NCBI RefSeq assembly: GCF_038502225.1
Contig: NC_091369.1
Location: forward strand, 10,239,105 to 10,303,104
Reading direction: 5' to 3'
Length of the DNA stretch: 64,000 nt
From: Cherax quadricarinatus
Taxonomy: Eukaryota; Arthropoda; Malacostraca; Decapoda; Parastacidae
Translations under genes and position numbers: made by a program
The notes under the pieces: model-generated
What the model was told of the DNA's origin: nothing
Seen by the model: only the letters and a program-made list of their open reading frames with translations
Databases searched by the model: none
Part shown: positions 21,287-34,265 of the stretch, piece after piece
Numbering within the stretch: the stretch's first letter is position 1
Layout of the letters: every line of letters begins with the position of its first letter

Positions 21287-22440
21287 GGGGGGGGGGTTAC
21301 CTGGAGGTTATTCCGGGGATCAACGCCCCCGCGGCCCGGTCCATGACCAGGCCTCCCGATGGATCAGGGCCTGATCAACTAGGCTGTTACTGCTGGCCGC
21401 ACGCAGTCCGACGTACGAGCCACAGCCCGGCTGATCCGGCACTGACTTTAGGTATCTGTCCAGCTCTCTCTTGAAGGCAGCCAGGGGTTTATTGGCAATT
21501 CCCCTAATGTTTGATGGGAGGCTGTTGAACAGTTTTGGGCCCCGGACACTTATGGTGTTTTCCCTTAGTGTACCAATGGCGCCCCTACTTTTTATTGGGG
21601 GCATTTTGCATCGCCTGCCCAGTCTTTTACTTTCGTAGGGAGTGATTTCTGTGTGCAGATTTGGGACCATTCCTTCCAAGATTTTCCAAGTGTAGATTAT
21701 GATATATCTCTCCCTCCTGCGTTCCAACGAGTACAAGTCAAGTGCTTCCAAGCGTTCCCAGTAGTTAAGGTGCTTGACAGAACTTATACGTGCAGTAAAG
21801 GATCTCTGTACACTCTCTAGATCTGCGATTTCACCTGCTTTGAATGGAGATGTTAATGTACAGCAGTATTCCAGCCTAGAGAGAACAAGTGATTTGAAAA
21901 GGATCATCATGGGCTTGGCATCTCTCGTTTTGAAAGTTCTCATTATCCATCCTATCATTTTCTTTGCACGTGCGATCGTGGCACTGTTGTGATCCTTGAA
22001 AGTGAGATCCTCAGACATTACTACTCCCAGGTCCCTTACATTATTTTTCCGCTCTATTGTATGGCCGGAGTCAGTAGTATACTCTGTTCTAGTTATTATC
22101 TCCTCCAGTTTTCCATAACGGAGTAGTTGGAATTTGTCCTCATTGAACATCATATTGTTTACCGTTGCCCACTGGAAAACTTTGTTTATATCTTCTTGGA
22201 GGTTAACCGCGTCCTCAGCAGATGACAGCCTCATGCAGATCCTAGTATCATCCGCAAAGGATGATACGGTGCTGTGGTGTATATCTCTGTTTATGTCTGA
22301 TATGAGGATAAGGAATAAGATGGGGGCGAGTACTGTGCCTTGTGGAACAGAGCTCTTCACTATGGCAGCCTCCGATTTAACTCTGTTGACCACTGGGGGC
22401 GGTGAAAAATAATACTTTCTGATGTCCACCAGCTCAAGCT
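21287..22440 (-). mobile_element. LINE-B copy, 5'-truncated
   Basis: This is the best LINE-B copy in the window. It covers the second half of the RT, the C-terminus and the 3' end, which lies at a G-run (21287-21296) next to 'gttacctggaggttattcc'. No AC tail is present, unlike CR1-A. Fragments of the same family occur at more than ten other places here, so it is an abundant, older family of the CR1/Jockey group. Confidence 0.85.
21320..22429 (-). pseudogene. LINE-B reverse transcriptase, C-terminal 369 residues
   Basis: The open frame begins just before SSVPQGTVLAPILFLILISD and holds SFADDTRICMRLSS (FADD box), FQWATVNNMMFNEDKFQLLR, DLGVVMSEDLTFKDH, the ARAKKMIGWIMRTFKTRD thumb-like block, LSRLEYCC, LERRRERYIIIYTWKILEG and the C-terminal RAASSNSLVDQALIHREAW. 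The frame stays open to the C-terminus, but endonuclease and the first RT motifs are missing. The first Met is internal to the protein. Confidence 0.85.
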
Positions 22441-22559
22441 GACAGATTATAAAACTATGTGACCCGTCCTGTGTGAAGAATTATGACTGAGAAACAAGAC
22501 TAGCTTCGATGTAACTATAAGACAAGAGTAAGAGCACACAGGAAAAGCAGCATTAAGAG

Positions 22560-22780
22560 CGTTGAGTCTGTTTACCTGTTGATGGTTCCGGGGATAATCG
22601 TTCCCTGCGGCCCCGTTTCACCAAGTTCTTAATGTTTGCTCGGCTCATCAGGAACAGCTGGCAGAAACAGTTTAGTTTCTTCTTGAAGACAGAGGTCGAT
22701 CCACCTATAACATACCCCCCCCCCCGAGAAATGGAAACAGACCAGGCTGATACTGGGAGCATGCAGTTTAACATACTGAA
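22560..22780 (-). repeat. Diverged LINE-B-like 3' fragment
   Basis: It carries 'gttccggggataatcgttcc', 'gcggccccg' and, further on, 'cttcttgaagacag', the block order of the LINE-B 3' end, with an unrelated stretch between and a C-run at 22717-22726. Confidence 0.4.
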
Positions 22781-22807
22781 CACACACACACACACACACA
22801 CACACAC
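22781..22807. repeat. (AC)n microsatellite
   Basis: A 27-base AC array immediately 5' of a CR1-A copy. Confidence 0.95.
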
Positions 22808-23740
22808 GACATGACGGAAGGAATAGACTCCGAGGTGTCCCTGTTTGCAGATGACGTGAAGTTGATGAGAGGAATTCATTCGATCGAAGACCAGGCAGAA
22901 CTACAAAGGGATCTGGACAGGCTGCAGACCTGGTCCAGCAATTGGCTCCTGGAGTTCAACCCCACCAAGTGCAAAGTCATGAAGATTGGGGAAGGGCAAA
23001 GAAGACCGCAGACGGAGTACAGTCTAGGGGGGGCCAGAGACTACAAACCTCACTCAAGGAAAAAGATCTTGGGGTGAGTATAACACCAGGCACATCTCCT
23101 GAAGCGCACATCAACCAAATAACTGCTGCAGCATATGGGCGCCTAGCAAACCTAACAACAGCATTCCGACATCTTAATAAGGAATCGTTCAGGACCCTGT
23201 ACACCGTGTACGTTAGGCCCATATTGGAGTATGCGGCACCAGTTTGGAACCCACACCTAGCCAAGCACGTAAAGAAACTAGAGAAAGTGCAAAGGTTTGC
23301 AACAAGACTAGTCCCAGAGCTAAGAGGTATGTCCTACGAGGAGAGGTTAAGGGAAATCAACCTGACGACACTGGAGGACAGAAGAGGTAGGGGGACATGA
23401 TAACGACATACAAAATACTGAGAGGAATTGACAAGGTGGACAAAGACAGGATGTTCCAGAGATGGGACACAACAACAGGGGGACACAGTTGGAAGTTGAA
23501 GATACAGATGAATCACATGGATGTTAGGAAGTATTTCTTTAGCCACAGAGTAGTCAGGAAGCGGAATAGTTTGGGAAGCGATGTAGTGGAGGCAGGATCC
23601 ATACATAGCTTTAAGCAGAGGTATGATAAAGCTCACGGTTCAGGGAGAGTGGCCTAGTAGTGACCAGTGAAGAGGCGGGACCAGGAGCTTGGAATCGACC
23701 CCTGCAACCTCAACTAGGTGAGTACAACTAGGCGAGTACA
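22808..23740 (+). mobile_element. CR1-A LINE copy F, 5'-truncated
   Basis: The copy starts in the RT domain at the VNDMTEGIDSEVSLFADD region, directly after the AC array, and runs through the 3' UTR. Three frames (22811-23077, 22942-23400, 23397-23657) cover it, split by an indel in a G-run near 23030 and another near 23388. Otherwise it is close to the intact copy. It ends in 'ggtgagtac' repeats without an AC tail, next to a LINE-B-like piece at about 23743. Confidence 0.9.
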
Positions 23741-23859
23741 CCAAAGCCCGACTGATCAGGCACTGACTTCGGTTTGGTAGGCCTGGCAGAAACCTCTCTT
23801 CTTGGAATGGCTAAAATTTGTCCTCAGTGAATATCACATACTAATATTATATCAGTAGT

Positions 23860-24430
23860 TGCAGGGGTAGAGTCTTAACTCCTGGTCCTGCCTATCAACT
23901 TGCCAGATGCACTCTCTTATCCTCGTGGGCACTACTGTATCTATTCTTAAAACTATGTATGGAGTCTGCCTCTACTACTACATCGAGATCACTGCACTTC
24001 CCGACCACCCTGAGATTGAGGAAATACTTCCTGATATCCCTGTCACTCGCCTGTGTCCTTAGCCTCCAAATGCGCCCCTGAGCACTTGTTTCCCGCCTCT
24101 CAAACAGCTTATTTCTGATATCAATTCCTCTTGAATATTTTGTATACTGCCATATCTACCATGGTCGTTCTGTCCTCCAGAGTCATTAGAATCAATGCTT
24201 TGTGTTTCCTCGTAGCTCACACCCCAAAGTTCTAGAACTAGTCTCGCTGTATAATTCTGCACTTTCTCCAGTTTCTTAACATGCCTCCTCAGGTGTGGGT
24301 TCCATATTGGTGCTGCGTACTCCAGGTTGGACCTGACATACGTTGCAAAAAGCACCCTAAATGACTGTTGAGTTTCCGGAAGGCCACTCTCAGCTCTGCC
24401 AGGCGACCATTGGTTACTGTTCAACTGACG
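23860..24430 (-). pseudogene. Diverged CR1-A relative, C-terminus and UTR
   Basis: The minus-strand frame 24059-24424 has FRVLFATYVRSNLEYAAPIW, NPHLRRHVKKLEKVQ and ARLVLELWGVSYEE, the CR1-A C-terminal order with many substitutions. The UTR block 'ttgcaggggtagagtct' is recognisable at 23868. It represents an older subfamily. Confidence 0.75.
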
Positions 24431-25120
24431 TACGCCTTTGGCGCTACTGGTGAGAATAATACAGGCCTATCAGAACACTAGTGCAGGTGACCTATCATGC
24501 AGAAAAATGTGTAAACAGTTATTTAACTTGCTGAATTCGGCAAATGGGTTGCAAGTGTGTGTTGTACAACGCATGGTATCACCTATACTTTAAAAAAATT
24601 TTTTTTTTTTTTTACAGTATGGAGATTCGAATCCAGACTTGTTAATATTGCCCTGAAACTACACGCTGCTTCTACATTTAAAAGTGACTTCTAGAATTAT
24701 CACAGTCTTCAACTGTGCATTTGCGTCTATTTTGTTTATATCAAAACCTCAACTAAAATAACATGTGTCACTTGCTGCCTTCCCTTGCATCGTAATACCT
24801 CCACGGGTTTCTACATCCTCTACCCTCCGTGACAAATGAGGAAGGGAAGAATAAAACAGGCAATAATACGAGGCGGGAGCGAGGTTGCAGCCGGGTGTAA
24901 GGAGGACAGACAGAAATACTGTATACGTATGTTCACACCGCCAAGAAAGGGCATATATACACAACACTGCGTTAACATATGTAAACAGAAAGGGACTGAA
25001 CTAGACACCAGCCTTGGGGACACGCTGCAGTACAACCTTTTACTGCGACAACTCTTTTGTTCATGATAAAGCGTGCTCTTTGTATGACCCTTTCGGGCTT
25101 AGCAACTTATAATAAAAAAC
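24431..25120. other. Anonymous sequence, no gene seen
   Basis: A T-run lies at 24599-24614. Short frames near 24749-25066 have no recognisable domain. Confidence 0.45.
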
Positions 25121-25385
25121 TTGATAATGCTGTACACCTGTGTATCTTTACTCTGAAGATGCTTCGCCAGCCAGTGGTATTATCAATTCAATGTAGAGGT
25201 TATCTGAAGGTGTTGAAACTAGAGACAGTAGAAGACAAGGTAATTAGTTCCTCAACCAAGACGGTGCTTACCACTTCAATTGATAGTCACTGGTTGGTGA
25301 AAAGTGTTCAGGATAAAGATACCTAGGTGTTATACGTCTCTTATTCATAATCTTGTCATTTTTATATACCATTACTGCTACCACG
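25121..25385. repeat. Diverged FB1 foldback
   Basis: A minus-oriented half ('gtgtatctttactctgaaga', 'gcttcgccagccagtggta') and a plus-oriented half ('tcactggttggtgaaaagtg', 'ataaagatacctaggtgtta', 'cttgtca') face each other. The CGAAACGTTTC core is mutated in both. Confidence 0.6.
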
Positions 25386-25429
25386 GCTGCTGGTGCTAGC
25401 CACACGCATTTCAACGTAAGTACAAACAC

Positions 25430-25500
25430 TATCATTACCTTTGACGAGTTTCGAGTTTTTCTACTCCCAGAATCCGACCATGGGCCAGGCTTGTCTATTA
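25430..25500 (-). repeat. LINE-B2 fragment
   Basis: It contains 'cctttgacgagtttcgag', 'tttttctactccca' and 'ccgaccatgggccaggct', matching 5870-5935 and 16745-16800. Confidence 0.5.
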
Positions 25501-25910
25501 CACAAAGTTAAAAAAATGCATACATACACATCCAAAACTGATATGTAACCACACAAATAACTAGCCATATTCACAATGGGTCAACCGCCATTCAATACTG
25601 GCAGTGGTTCAACCCTCTCCCTGTACACCCAGGGACTGCGTGCGGCCAGCACCAACCTGAAAAAAAAGGAATCACAATACCGTGGCTTGAACAGTTCGCT
25701 AGGAAAATCGTTGTAACGTGACTATTGTCCAGGACAGACCGAACTGTCGTCATAAGATCCCTTTGCTATATTGCGGGTTGTTGGTAAAGAGCCTGAATGA
25801 CCGCCGTCAAGCAGGATCTGTAAGATCTGGTTTGCTGGGACGTTGATTCCCGGAAGCACTGTGAAGCAACTACAAGGTTTACCTTACGTGGCTCACCACC
25901 CACCTCAATG
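25501..25910. other. Anonymous sequence, no gene seen
   Basis: Nothing recognisable. Confidence 0.45.
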
Positions 25911-26720
25911 TGTCAGTAGGTGGGCGAGCAGGCAGGTGAATATGTCAGTAGGTGGGCGAGCAGGCAGGTGAATATGTCAGTAGGTGGGCGAGCAGGCAGG
26001 TGAATATGTCAGTAGGTGGGCGAGCAGGCAGGTGAATGTGTCAGTAGGTGGGCGAGCAGGCAGGTGAATGTGTCAGTAGGTGGGCGAGCAGGCAGGTGAA
26101 TGTGTCAGTAGGTGGGCGAGCAGGCAGGTGAATGTGTCAGTAGGTGGGCGAGCAGGCAGGTGAATATGTCAGTAGGTGGGCGAGCAGGCAGGTGAATGTG
26201 TCAGTAGGTGGGCGAGCAGGCAGGTGAATGTGTCAGTAGGTGGGCGAGCAGGCAGGTGAATGTGTCAGTAGGTGGGCGAGCAGGCAGGTGAATATGTCAG
26301 TAGGTGGGCGAGCAGGCAGGTGAATATGTCAGTAGGTGGGCGAGCAGGCAGGTGAATGTGTCAGTAGGTGGGCGAGCAGGCAGGTGAATATGTCAGTAGG
26401 TGGGCGAGCAGGCAGGTGAATGTGTCAGTAGGTGGGCGAGCAGGCAGGTGAATATGTCAGTAGGTGGGCGAGCAGGCAGGTGAATATGTCAGTAGGTGGG
26501 CGAGCAGGCAGGTGAATGTGTCAGTAGGTGGGCGAGCAGGCAGGTGAATATGTCAGTAGGTGGGCGAGCAGGCAGGTGAATGTGTCAGTAGGTGGGCGAG
26601 CAGGCAGGTGAATATGTCAGTAGGTGGGCGAGCAGGCAGGTGAATATGTCAGTAGGTGGGCGAGCAGGCAGGTGAATGTGTCAGTAGGTGGGCGAGCAGG
26701 CAGGTGAATGTGTCAATAGG
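25911..26720. repeat. 32-bp minisatellite, 25 units
   Basis: The unit contains 'gtcagtaggtgggcgagcag' and 'gcaggtgaat', then A or G, then T. Unit starts at 25911 and 26711 are exactly 25 periods apart. Units are almost identical except one A/G position, which reads A3 G4 A G3 AAGAG AAGAG AAGG. A degraded 26th unit begins at 26711. There is no spacer, so it is not a CRISPR array. Confidence 0.97.
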
Positions 26721-26745
26721 TGGGTGGGTGGGTGGGTGGGTGGGT
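26721..26745. repeat. (GGGT)n tract
   Basis: About six GGTG units bridge the minisatellite and the purine tract. Confidence 0.9.
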
Positions 26746-26765
26746 TTGGAGGAGGAGGAGGAGGA

Positions 26766-26863
<98 letters not shown>

Positions 26864-27397
26864 GAGGAGAGAGAGAGAGAGGAGGAGAGAGAGGGAGAGG
26901 AGAGGGAGAGAGAGGGAGGGGAGGGAGAGAGGGAGAGGGAGAGGAGAGGAGGGAGAGAGGGGAGAGAGGGAGAGGGAGAGGGAGGGAGGGAGAGAGGAGG
27001 GAGAGAGAGGAGGGGAGGAGGAGAGAGAGAGGGAGGGAGGGAGGAGGGAGGAGAGAGGGAGAGAGAGGGAGAGAGAGAGGGAGGGAGGGGAGAGAGGGAG
27101 GGAGGGAGGAGGGAGGAGGGAGGGAGGAGGGAGAAAGAGGGAGAGGGGAGGGAGGGAGAGGGAGGGAGGGAGGGAGAGAGGGAGGGAGGAGGGAGGAGAA
27201 AGGAGGGAGAGGGAGGGAGAGAGAGGGAGGGAGGGAGGGAGGAGGGAGGGAGAGAGGGGAGAAAGAGGGAGAAAGTGGGAGGGAGAAAGAGGGAGGGAGA
27301 AAGGGAGAAAGAGAGGGAGGGAGACAGGGAGAGAGAAAGAGGGAGAGAGAAAGAGGGAGAGAGGAAGAGAGAGAGGAGGGAAAGAGAGGAGAGGTGA

Positions 27398-27399
<2 letters not shown>
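26746..27399. repeat. Polypurine (GA/GGA)n tract
   Basis: About 650 bases of nearly pure A and G on the plus strand: GA repeats first, then GGA and GGGA mixtures, with GAAA units near the end. Only a few pyrimidines interrupt it. All three plus frames are open as Glu/Arg/Gly repeats, an effect of composition. Confidence 0.96.

Positions 27400-27482
<83 letters not shown>
27400..27482. repeat. (AT)n microsatellite
   Basis: A perfect AT array between the purine tract and an RTE 3' end. Confidence 0.97.
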
Positions 27483-27488
<6 letters not shown>

Positions 27489-27489
27489 T

Positions 27490-29680
<2,191 letters not shown>

Positions 29681-29701
29681 TAAAAAAAAAAAAAAAAAAA
29701 A
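29681..29701. repeat. PolyA run
   Basis: About 21 bases of A, 60 bp from a longer T run on the same strand. Confidence 0.9.
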
Positions 29702-29757
29702 GTCTTGTCAGAATGCAAAATATTTAGCACTTCCACTCCGCAGTATTGTACTTTCAA

Positions 29758-29760
<3 letters not shown>

Positions 29761-29807
<47 letters not shown>
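29761..29807. repeat. PolyT run
   Basis: 47 consecutive T, followed by 'ggggaggggaggg'. Confidence 0.95.
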
Positions 29808-29808
<1 letters not shown>

Positions 29809-29860
29809 GGGAGGGGAGGGTCAACGCTCAACGTCTCCGCGTCATGGTCCCAGACCAATT
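29808..29860 (-). repeat. LINE-B tail fragment
   Basis: The order 'gggtcaacgctc', 'ccgcgtcatggtcccagacc' resembles the LINE-B 3' end read on the minus strand. The T run may be its tail in reverse. Confidence 0.45.
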
Positions 29861-30670
29861 CAGGTTATCGTTTGGTTCTACTGTTTTAGTGTCAACATAC
29901 AGTAGTAGCGTGCTGATTTTCTTTGTACGTGTCACATGCTTCATTTCAGTTGGTTATTTGGTGGTCAAATACTCTACAAGTTGTGAAGAATATTCTCTTC
30001 TGAAAATAATTTGGAACTATATTTTTGTATTGCATCTACCTTCTTATATGTCGGTGATTTTCTTGCCGCATTTGATTCTTTGTATTTTGTCGTTCACACT
30101 GTGTTAAAGAAATTTTAAAAATGTCGACTGCTCGTGTCCATTTCTTTTTTTTAAAGCTTTTTCTTCCTTAAATGTGCATATTAATTTCTGGTTTCTTTAA
30201 AATTTTGGCATGTGTCTTCGTTGGCAAGCTTCCTACATAATATTTGCATGTAACGTCACATAATGAACGATCAGAATACTGGCAGTCAAGCTTGTGCTAG
30301 TGATACTGTGTTTACGTCTAGTGAACACCAACGAAATTGTGTATTTGAAGCACAATACTGTATAATAATATAAATAATAATAATTATTATACTACGTACA
30401 GATTTAATGCCTACATGAGAATTCTGAAGTAATGATACATTAATATTTATTTGCAGTAAGTGCTCACATTATAAAATTATGCTGTTAAGTGTTCATGGCC
30501 CTGTCTCGATCCACATACTTCATATATCATGTGATTGACATCTCCATGAAAACTGACGTGCCAGAAACACTTAAGCTTCGCCATATCCTAGCTGTGACGT
30601 CTTCTAATCTACTGACCTTGTAACTTTCTCCATACACATGTTTCATACGGTAGCAGTAATGATATACAAT
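29861..30670. other. Anonymous AT-rich sequence
   Basis: Nothing recognisable. Confidence 0.45.
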
Positions 30671-30671
30671 C

Positions 30672-30870
30672 TCGACAAGTTGATGAATAAGACAGACTAA
30701 AGATACCCAGGTGTTACATATATGCCTTATTTATTAACTTGTCGGTACTATACATCATTATCGCTACCATACCTGTCTGACATAGCAACTCCACGGAATG
30801 TTGATACAGAGACCTTCCTTCTTCAACCCGTTGGTTAACCTCTGGCCCAATTCTTGGGCATGACCTTCAT
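30672..30870. repeat. FB1 terminus with inverted halves
   Basis: 'cgacaagttgatgaataag' and, 40 bases on, 'cttatttattaacttgtcgg' are inverted copies. The following 'cctgtctgacatagcaac' and 'cttgggcatg' blocks match the sequence after the perfect inverted repeat at 3198-3328. Confidence 0.7.
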
Positions 30871-31140
30871 AATAAAATAATCAGGTATTGCACGTGTGTC
30901 TTTCTCCTATTTTACCTCACACATTTCATTACGATTAACAATGGATTGGCTGGTTCCTGATTGTTCTATTCTACTTCCTACAAAACTGTGCTATTTCTTT
31001 TCTAGCAGTGCTTTCTAAATTTTTGTTTGAGAAACAAAAATTATATTCAACATTCTCTCTGTTCATTTCTAATTTACTTCCAAAGGAATGGCGAAGCACC
31101 GACAACATAGTGACTAAAATACTGATTGCAGAGCAGTCAT
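30871..31140. other. Anonymous sequence
   Basis: An FB-like 'tattgcacgtgtgtctttct' lies at 30886-30905. Nothing else is recognised. Confidence 0.4.
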
Positions 31141-31190
31141 TATTAATACAACGTTTCGCCACAAATTGGTTTCATTAGGTACAGGATCCT
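31141..31190 (-). repeat. FB1 core fragment
   Basis: 'caacgtttcgccacaaattg' followed by 'gtttcattaggtaca' is the minus-oriented FB1 core. Confidence 0.5.
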
Positions 31191-31694
31191 AAACTGTCTT
31201 ACTATTGTTCATTTAGCCAAGACATCGACTTCATGCTCTCAGAGGGCTATCAGAGGCCGAGTCCACGAAAGTTGAATTACATTCCTTTCACATCTCAGGC
31301 TAACAGGGAGTCACGCACACTTAAATTTACTTGTAGTGTGATATATGAGGGCTTATTTATGGCTGTAAAATATAAAAATGACTTAAATTACATCTGAACA
31401 TCTACTAACAATGACTTGCTTCAGCAGTGTTTTAAAACCTGAGGTTAGTGTTGAAGGAGGAGGTCCCACTTCTCCAGGAGGAAATTAGGAGGCTGAAGGT
31501 TCACCTCGATGGTTTTGGGAGTGAGTGTGAGGTGACCAGAGTGGGTGAGGGGAATGAGGCTACCAGCCTTTGAAGAGCTGACACAAAAAATACTAATCTC
31601 CTTCCAGAAGCAATGATACAGATAAAAATAGAATATGTATACCATGAAGCGCAGAAAAAAAAAAACTTCTCCCAATATACATGACAAAGAACTG
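31191..31694. other. Anonymous sequence, no gene seen
   Basis: Nothing recognisable. Confidence 0.45.
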
Positions 31695-31708
31695 TTGTTC
31701 GTAAGTTG

Positions 31709-31815
31709 GATTAACTGAGGTGGATCAGGGCCTGGTTGATCAGGCCCTGATCCACCGGGAGTCCTGGCCAAGGACCGGACCGCGAGAGCGTTGATCCTCG
31801 GAACGACCTCCAGTT
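31709..31815 (+). repeat. LINE-B tail fragment with local palindrome
   Basis: The tail order 'gatcaggccctgatccaccg', 'ggagtcctggcc', 'accggaccgcgagagcgttg', 'atcctcggaacgacctcca' matches 57035-57120. Its first part is duplicated in reverse: 31719-31734 pairs exactly with 31741-31756 across six bases. Confidence 0.7.
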
Positions 31816-31854
31816 AAATGTTTCATTCCTAAAACATCCAAATCTGTACACGGT

Positions 31855-31970
31855 TATAGTAGTTATCGCATCCGGGGGTCGGTACTGGACCAGATCTTCT
31901 TGCTGGCCTGATCAGTACGCAGTCCAATGTTTGTAACACACCCCAATTGATCAGGAAGTATCTGAAGAAA
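31855..31970 (-). repeat. Diverged LINE-B fragment
   Basis: 'gctggcctgatcagtacgca' and 'attgatcaggaagtatctga' resemble the LINE-B C-terminal region read on the minus strand. It is strongly decayed. Confidence 0.4.
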
Positions 31971-32090
31971 CTTAATTAAGGACCCCAATGGAAATAAGTC
32001 ACTTTGATTATTTGGGTTATCCTAGGTAATTTACGCTCTATATAATTGTACTATTGTGTACCTGTGCCTAAATAATCTTACTAAGGTCCC
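31971..32090 (+). repeat. LINE-D 3' UTR fragment
   Basis: 'aaggaccccaatggaaataa', 'gtcactttgattatttggg', 'ttatcctagg' and 'tgtacctgtgcctaaataat' match, in order, the reverse complement of 48545-48675. Confidence 0.7.
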
Positions 32091-32320
32091 TCTGTCAAGA
32101 CCATTAAGGTTGTGTTGCCATTTGTCCGTAATGTAGCGATAAAGCAGTAAATTTCTTCTCCCTAGAGCACAAGTGTTTTATGTCACAGGGAGGACACACA
32201 GGCAGACACAGGTGTTGAGATATTATCACAGGTGTGGCTTCAGTAGGGAACTTGTGTCGTGAAGTACGTACCTGTGAGTACGCCGCCTGGGATAGAAAAA
32301 GAGGGCAATGGGACGAAGGC

Positions 32321-32399
32321 CACGGAGTCTGTGAGGGGAGAAGACTAGGGAGTCTGTGAGGGAAGAAGACTAGGGAGTCTCTGAGGGGAGAAGAGGATC
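32321..32399. repeat. 25-bp tandem repeat, three units
   Basis: 'gagtctgtgaggggagaaga' and 'ctaggga' repeat three times with small changes, just before a related minisatellite. Confidence 0.8.
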
Positions 32400-32776
32400 A
32401 GTGTGTGTGTGTGAGGGGGAAGGGGATCAGTGGGTGTGTGAGGGGAAGGGGATCAGTGGGTGTGAGGGGAAGGGGAAGGGGATCAGTGGGTGTGAGGGGA
32501 AGGGGATCAGTGGGTGTGTGAGGGGAAGGGGATCAGTGGGTGTGTGAGGGGAAGGGGATCAGTGGGTGTGTGAGGGGAAGGGGATCAGTGGGTGTGTGAG
32601 GGGAAGGGGTCAGTGGGTGTGTGAGAAGGGAATCAGTGGGCGTGTGAGGGGAAGAGGGGAAGGGGGTCAGTGGGCCTGTGAGGGGGAGGGGGTCAGTGAG
32701 CGTGTAAGGGGAAGGGGATCAGTGGGCGTGTAAGGGGAAGGGGATCAGTGGGCGTGTAAGGGAAGAGGAGTCAGTT
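32400..32776. repeat. G-rich minisatellite (~26 bp)
   Basis: About 14 units of 'ggggaaggggatcagtggg' plus 'tgtgtga' vary in length between 18 and 27 bases, drifting to 'gcgtgtaag' versions at the 3' end. The G-clusters would permit G-quadruplexes on the plus strand. Confidence 0.9.
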
Positions 32777-33474
32777 TACAATTACACTGTTTAAAATACG
32801 GCTGTTGAATGCGATAAGGAATTCCACTATAAGCTCAATCTATTTCCAGTAGTTTTGAATTAAAAAATAAAAGCAAATTCTGCTAAATTTACAATAAACT
32901 GTGATCTTTACTGGCATTCTAGTTCTCTAATTTAACGCTGTAACTCAAGCCAAAATAAATTCTACACAGACTCAAATTCACGATGTTTGGTATACATTTT
33001 ACAGTTAAGATAAACGCAAAATCGTCCACCCCCAACCACACTAGGTTTGGTATACTTTATCTTGGTTTCTTGCAGTTATTAAGATACAACCACCACCGTC
33101 CACTGTAACCACACATTAGTATACTTTTAAGCAAGCAGGTGGTGGAATTTTTCTTGGCTTCTTATAGACCCGTCCAACATTTTGCAGTGACCACTTACTT
33201 CAGTCTCTCGCCTCCATCATTGCAATGATGTATTTCTTTAGTCTCACAGTGGTTAAAAATGGAACGACTTGGATGAGGGAAGCTCACTACACAGATTCAA
33301 GAGTAGATATAAGGCCCAAGAGGCTAGAAATTAATGTCTCATAATTGTTTAGAAGGAAAGACACGGAGCCTAGTCTACAGCCAAACAAAAGCAACTCAGT
33401 GACCATACACAGCTTCTCCATGTTTATGTTGCGGAGAGGTTACTTTAATCACTGATTAAGAGATTAGAGTACAC
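32777..33474. other. Anonymous AT-rich sequence
   Basis: A LINE-like piece, 'gtggttaaaaatggaacgac' with 'cactacacagattcaagagt', near 33250-33310 hints at the end of an RT-type element, but too little remains to assign. Confidence 0.35.
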
Positions 33475-33560
33475 AAATAACCCGTACATAGACAAACTTA
33501 TGAAGACATTTCGGTCAGACTTGAACCATTTCAGTCAAGGTATCGTGCCTTTTTATTCGT
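33475..33560. repeat. FB2 fragment
   Basis: 'acaaataacccgtacataga', 'gaagacatttcggtcagact' and 'tgaaccattt' match the left arm of the FB2 element at 37779-37840. Confidence 0.7.
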
Positions 33561-33729
33561 TAAAATACAGTATTCTTGGCCGGTGGTAAACAGGTTACAT
33601 GCAGTCCATATACTTACAACTCCATTAACCTTAACGAACTCCTAAGTACAGCTTTTAGCAATGGCCATGCGCCTGTGAATGTTGTGTGAGCTATCAGTTT
33701 AGTTTCTTCTTAAATGGGTTTTATCACTT

Positions 33730-33900
33730 ATAACTATCCTCTTGGTCCAGCAGGCTGTTGGTGCTAGATGCCCGTAGGTCCACACAGTCATCAACAATCT
33801 GACTGATCAGGCATTTGATGGAGGTAATTGTCCTTGCCTCTTGAAAACTTCTACCTTTGCTCCGGAAATGTCTGTGATATACTTCTAGCAACAGAAAGAA
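33730..33900 (-). repeat. Diverged LINE-B/B2 fragment
   Basis: 'ggtccagcaggctgttggtg', 'actgatcaggcatttgatgg' and 'cctcttgaaaacttct' follow the LINE-B 3' block order with many changes. A similar short piece occurs at 34025-34080. Confidence 0.45.
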
Positions 33901-34185
33901 TAGTGGCCATGATACATGTAACCGGTTCATGAAGCTTTTCCTACTGCAGCTCCACCTGCAGCCAGACCTACCTGATGAATGCCTGATAAATCCGGCTACT
34001 TCCACCTACAGCTTGCATAATCACACAGCCATCACAATGAAACCCCAGTTGATCAAGCAACTGCTGCAGAACTTTGTTAGGTGCTGTTTGTAGAGCTACG
34101 GTCAGTCCTGATCCCACCACCACCAGTGTAATTTCCGGGATATTTCTTGATATTCACGTAGGTTACACATGGCCAAGGAATAAGT

Positions 34186-34265
34186 AATCAGGTATGATCC
34201 AAGGGAAGGATAGCTCTAAATACCCTGGATGAAGAGCCCTTCATCAAAGTAATCCCTCCCATTAA
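34186..34265 (+). repeat. SINE-2-like fragment
   Basis: 'aatcaggtatgatccaaggg' and 'gatgaagagcccttcatcaa' resemble the downstream half of SINE-2 at 45706-45790. Only part of the repeat remains. Confidence 0.4.

Noticed and set aside
25911..26720. 32-bp repeat resembling CRISPR repeat length
   Set aside because: Units are contiguous with no unique spacers, and the context is a eukaryotic repeat-rich genome. It is a minisatellite.
29681..29807. PolyA and polyT runs as ends of a processed pseudogene
   Set aside because: The 60 bases between them and the flanks show no coding sequence. The T run more plausibly belongs to an adjacent LINE-B tail or is simple sequence.
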